Assembly: GCA_017431185.1 (NCBI GenBank)
Contig: JAFRLP010000020.1
Location: 1-10,188 of the forward strand
Length of the DNA: 10,188 bases
DNA from: Victivallales bacterium
GTDB taxonomy: Bacteria > Verrucomicrobiota > Lentisphaeria > Oligosphaerales > Oligosphaeraceae
Direction: 5' to 3'
Made by a program: the position numbers and the translations under genes. The notes beneath the pieces are model-generated. The model made no database searches and was not told where the DNA came from. It was given only the letters and a program-made list of their open reading frames with translations. Positions 8,322 through 10,188 of this stretch are shown one piece after another. The number at the start of each line of letters is the position of its first letter. Positions within the stretch are counted from its first letter, which is position 1.

Positions 8322-10188
8322 TCAGTAGATGAAGAGCATCTCGCGGTACTTGGGCAGAGGCCAGACGCTGTCGTCGATGATTCCCTCCAAGGCGTCCACA
8401 TTGCGGCGCAGTTCGGCCATTGCCGCAGTGACTCCCTCATGCGCGGAAAGCGCCTGCTGCAGAGCCACAATGGAGTTGTTCATCGCCGCCAGAGCCATCT
8501 CCAACTCCAGGCAAACCGACGACACGGCGGAGCACTCACGCCCCTTGTCCATCGCCAGATACTCCTTGATGACCACAGGGCGGATGATGCTCTTGGCAAT
8601 CTCCAGGGCGACCCGCCCCTCGATTTCCAGACGCCGCTCGTAATCCTCACGGAACACCTCGTGGCGGGATTCCAGTTCGGTCTTCGTCAGGACGGCGTAG
8701 CGTTCAAAGAGTTTCTGGTTCTCCGCATCCAGCAGGGGCTTGATGGCCTCGGGAGTGGTGGTGAGGTTGGGCAGTCCGCGGCGTGTCGCCTCGGCAATCC
8801 AATCCTGCGTGTAGCCGTCCCCGTTGAAGATGACCCGCTGGTGTGCGCTGATTTCGCGCTTGAGCAGCGCCTGGAGTTCCTCGTTGAAGCTCTTTTCCTC
8901 GAATTTCTCAATCTGGTCGCTGAGGGCGTCCATCGCCTCGGCGACAATGGTGTTGAGGATCATGTTGGCCTCGGCGCAGGACTGCGAGGAGCCTGGGGCG
9001 CGGAATTCGAATTTGTTGCCGGTGAAGGCAAAGGGCGAAGTGCGGTTGCGGTCTGTGGCGTCCCTGTTCAGAGGCGGAAGCGTGTCAATGCCAATGCGCA
9101 GAGAGGAGGCGCCGCGGCTCTTGGAGGATTTGCCCTTCACCAACTGGTCAATGACACCCTGCAGCTGCTCGCCGACGAACATGGAGATGATGGCTGGAGG
9201 GGCCTCGTTCGCCCCCAGGCGGTGGTCGTTGCCGATGCCGGAGGTTGCCGTCCGAAGCAGGTCGCTGTGCAGGTCCAGGGCATGGATGACGGCGGTCAGC
9301 ACCGTCAGGAAAACGGCATTTTCAGCGGGGTCGCTGCCTGGGTCAAGCAGATTGCGCTTGCCGTAGGCGATGCCCCAGTTGTTGTGCTTGCCGGAGCCGT
9401 TGACCCCCGCGAAGGGCTTTTCGTGCAGCAGGCAGACCAGGCCATGCTTTTCCGCCGTCTGGCGCAGCACCTCCATCACCAGCATGTTGTGGTCAACCGC
9501 CAGGTTCAGCTCCTCGAAAATCGGGGCGAGTTCGAACTGCGCGGGCGCGACCTCGTTGTGGCGGGTCTTGGCGGGAATGCCCAGCCGCCAAAGCTCCTTC
9601 TCCACCTCCGTCATGAAGGCCAGGATGCGGGCGGGGATGCTCCCGAAGTAGTGGTCCTCCAACTGCTGATGACGCGCCGGCGGCGCACCATACAGCGTGC
9701 GCCCCGTCTGCAACAGGTCTGGCCGTTGCAGGTAGAATTTCTTGTCAATCAGGAAATACTCCTGCTCGGGACCAAGCGTGACCTTCACCGCCTCCTCCGG
9801 CTGGTCAAAGCATTTCATCAGACGGACGACCGACTTCTTCAGCGCCTGGGTGGATCGCAGAAGCGGGGTCTTCTTGTCCAGCACCTCTCCCGTGTAGGAG
9901 TAGAAGACGGTGGGGATGCACAGGGTCCCGCCGTTGTCATGCCGTTTGATGAAGGCGGGACTGGTCGGGTCCCACGCCGTGTAGCCGCGCGCCTCGAAGG
10001 TGCTGCGAAGCCCGCCGGAGGGGAAACTGGAGGCGTCCGGCTCGCCCACCGTCAGCGTCTTGCCGGAAAACTCGAATATCGCCTTGCCGCCCGAAAACTC
10101 CAGGAACGCATCATGCTTCTCCGCCGTGCCCCCCGTCAGCGGCTGGAACCAGTGCGTGTAGTGGGTCACTCCGCGCGAGACCGCCCAC
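8322..10188 (-). CDS. glnN: Glutamine synthetase type III, N-terminus cut by the window edge
   Basis: Glutamine synthetase makes glutamine from glutamate, ammonia and ATP, the main entry of ammonium into biosynthesis. Type III enzymes are large dodecamers of about 700-730 residues, distinct from GlnA. About 621 residues are visible; the reading frame is open to the right edge, starting [19 protein letters not shown], a segment found internally in this family, so about 80-110 residues are missing. The GTG at 10169 is an internal valine codon, not the start. Recognisable blocks are [13 protein letters not shown] (9741-9776), the [15 protein letters not shown] region (about 9525-9570), [11 protein letters not shown] with the substrate-site residues (about 9367-9400), [14 protein letters not shown] (about 9190-9230) and [22 protein letters not shown] (about 8985-9053). 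The C-terminal helical part ends REMLFIY at TGA 8324-8322. It is the first visible gene of the operon and supplies the substrate used by the next four products. Its promoter and any nitrogen-control site lie outside the window. Confidence 0.95.
   Translation of the reverse strand, partial: WAVSRGVTHYTHWFQPLTGGTAEKHDAFLEFSGGKAIFEFSGKTLTVGEPDASSFPSGGLRSTFEARGYTAWDPTSPAFIKRHDNGGTLCIPTVFYSYTGEVLDKKTPLLRSTQALKKSVVRLMKCFDQPEEAVKVTLGPEQEYFLIDKKFYLQRPDLLQTGRTLYGAPPARHQQLEDHYFGSIPARILAFMTEVEKELWRLGIPAKTRHNEVAPAQFELAPIFEELNLAVDHNMLVMEVLRQTAEKHGLVCLLHEKPFAGVNGSGKHNNWGIAYGKRNLLDPGSDPAENAVFLTVLTAVIHALDLHSDLLRTATSGIGNDHRLGANEAPPAIISMFVGEQLQGVIDQLVKGKSSKSRGASSLRIGIDTLPPLNRDATDRNRTSPFAFTGNKFEFRAPGSSQSCAEANMILNTIVAEAMDALSDQIEKFEEKSFNEELQALLKREISAHQRVIFNGDGYTQDWIAEATRRGLPNLTTTPEAIKPLLDAENQKLFERYAVLTKTELESRHEVFREDYERRLEIEGRVALEIAKSIIRPVVIKEYLAMDKGRECSAVSSVCLELEMALAAMNNSIVALQQALSAHEGVTAAMAELRRNVDALEGIIDDSVWPLPKYREMLFIY

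Noticed and set aside
6589..8328. A 579-codon open frame on the plus strand, almost exactly opposite the purF-like gene
   Set aside because: It mirrors a gene with clear catalytic motifs, resembles no family I know and has low-complexity composition expected from the complement of GC-rich coding DNA. A shadow frame is the simplest reading.
8322..10169. Complete glutamine synthetase starting at 10169
   Set aside because: The codon there is GTG inside a conserved WA...[12 protein letters not shown] segment, and the frame stays open to the window edge, so the gene is truncated by the window.

Overview
The window holds one run of genes, all transcribed from the minus strand, so the text order below goes from high to low coordinates. 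Five genes form an almost gapless operon: the 3' part of a type III glutamine synthetase (glnN, cut by the right window edge), an amidophosphoribosyltransferase-like class II glutamine amidotransferase (long purF-like form), carA, pyrG and carB. After a 219-bp gap comes the 5' part of a NifA-type regulator, of which only the GAF domain lies inside the window. No tRNA, rRNA, mobile element, CRISPR array or prophage gene was seen.

The genes share a theme. Glutamine synthetase makes glutamine from glutamate and ammonia. The next enzymes all spend glutamine on nucleotides: the PurF-like protein (committed step of purine synthesis, if the family assignment holds), CarA/CarB (carbamoyl phosphate for pyrimidines and arginine) and PyrG (UTP to CTP). 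The layout looks like a transcription unit that couples ammonium assimilation to nitrogen entry into purines and pyrimidines. Junctions are tight: 14 bp (glnN-purF), 10 bp (purF-carA, with the Shine-Dalgarno directly after the purF stop), a 4-bp ATGA overlap (carA-pyrG) and 1 bp (pyrG-carB). The operon promoter must lie outside the window, above 10188.

The 384-602 gap has a good sigma70-type promoter candidate just after carB, followed by two GC-rich perfect palindromes. These would lie in a leader of about 160 nt before the NifA-type gene. The palindromes lack a U-tract on the minus strand, so they do not look like a normal intrinsic terminator.

Organism: DNA is GC-rich by eye, with strong third-position G/C, which also creates long antisense shadow frames. 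Type III glutamine synthetase and the long PurF-like form with the C-terminal PNHTGDWYFTGDYPTPGG block are, from general knowledge, typical of Bacteroidota and of the Lentisphaerota/Kiritimatiellota/Verrucomicrobiota side of the PVC group. With the GC content and the NifA-type regulator, a Lentisphaerota- or Kiritimatiellota-like bacterium is my best guess, at low to moderate confidence. The content is mainly core metabolism. The unusual points are the gene order, the divergent PurF form and the structured gap before the regulator; I see no evidence of an undescribed defence or mobile system.
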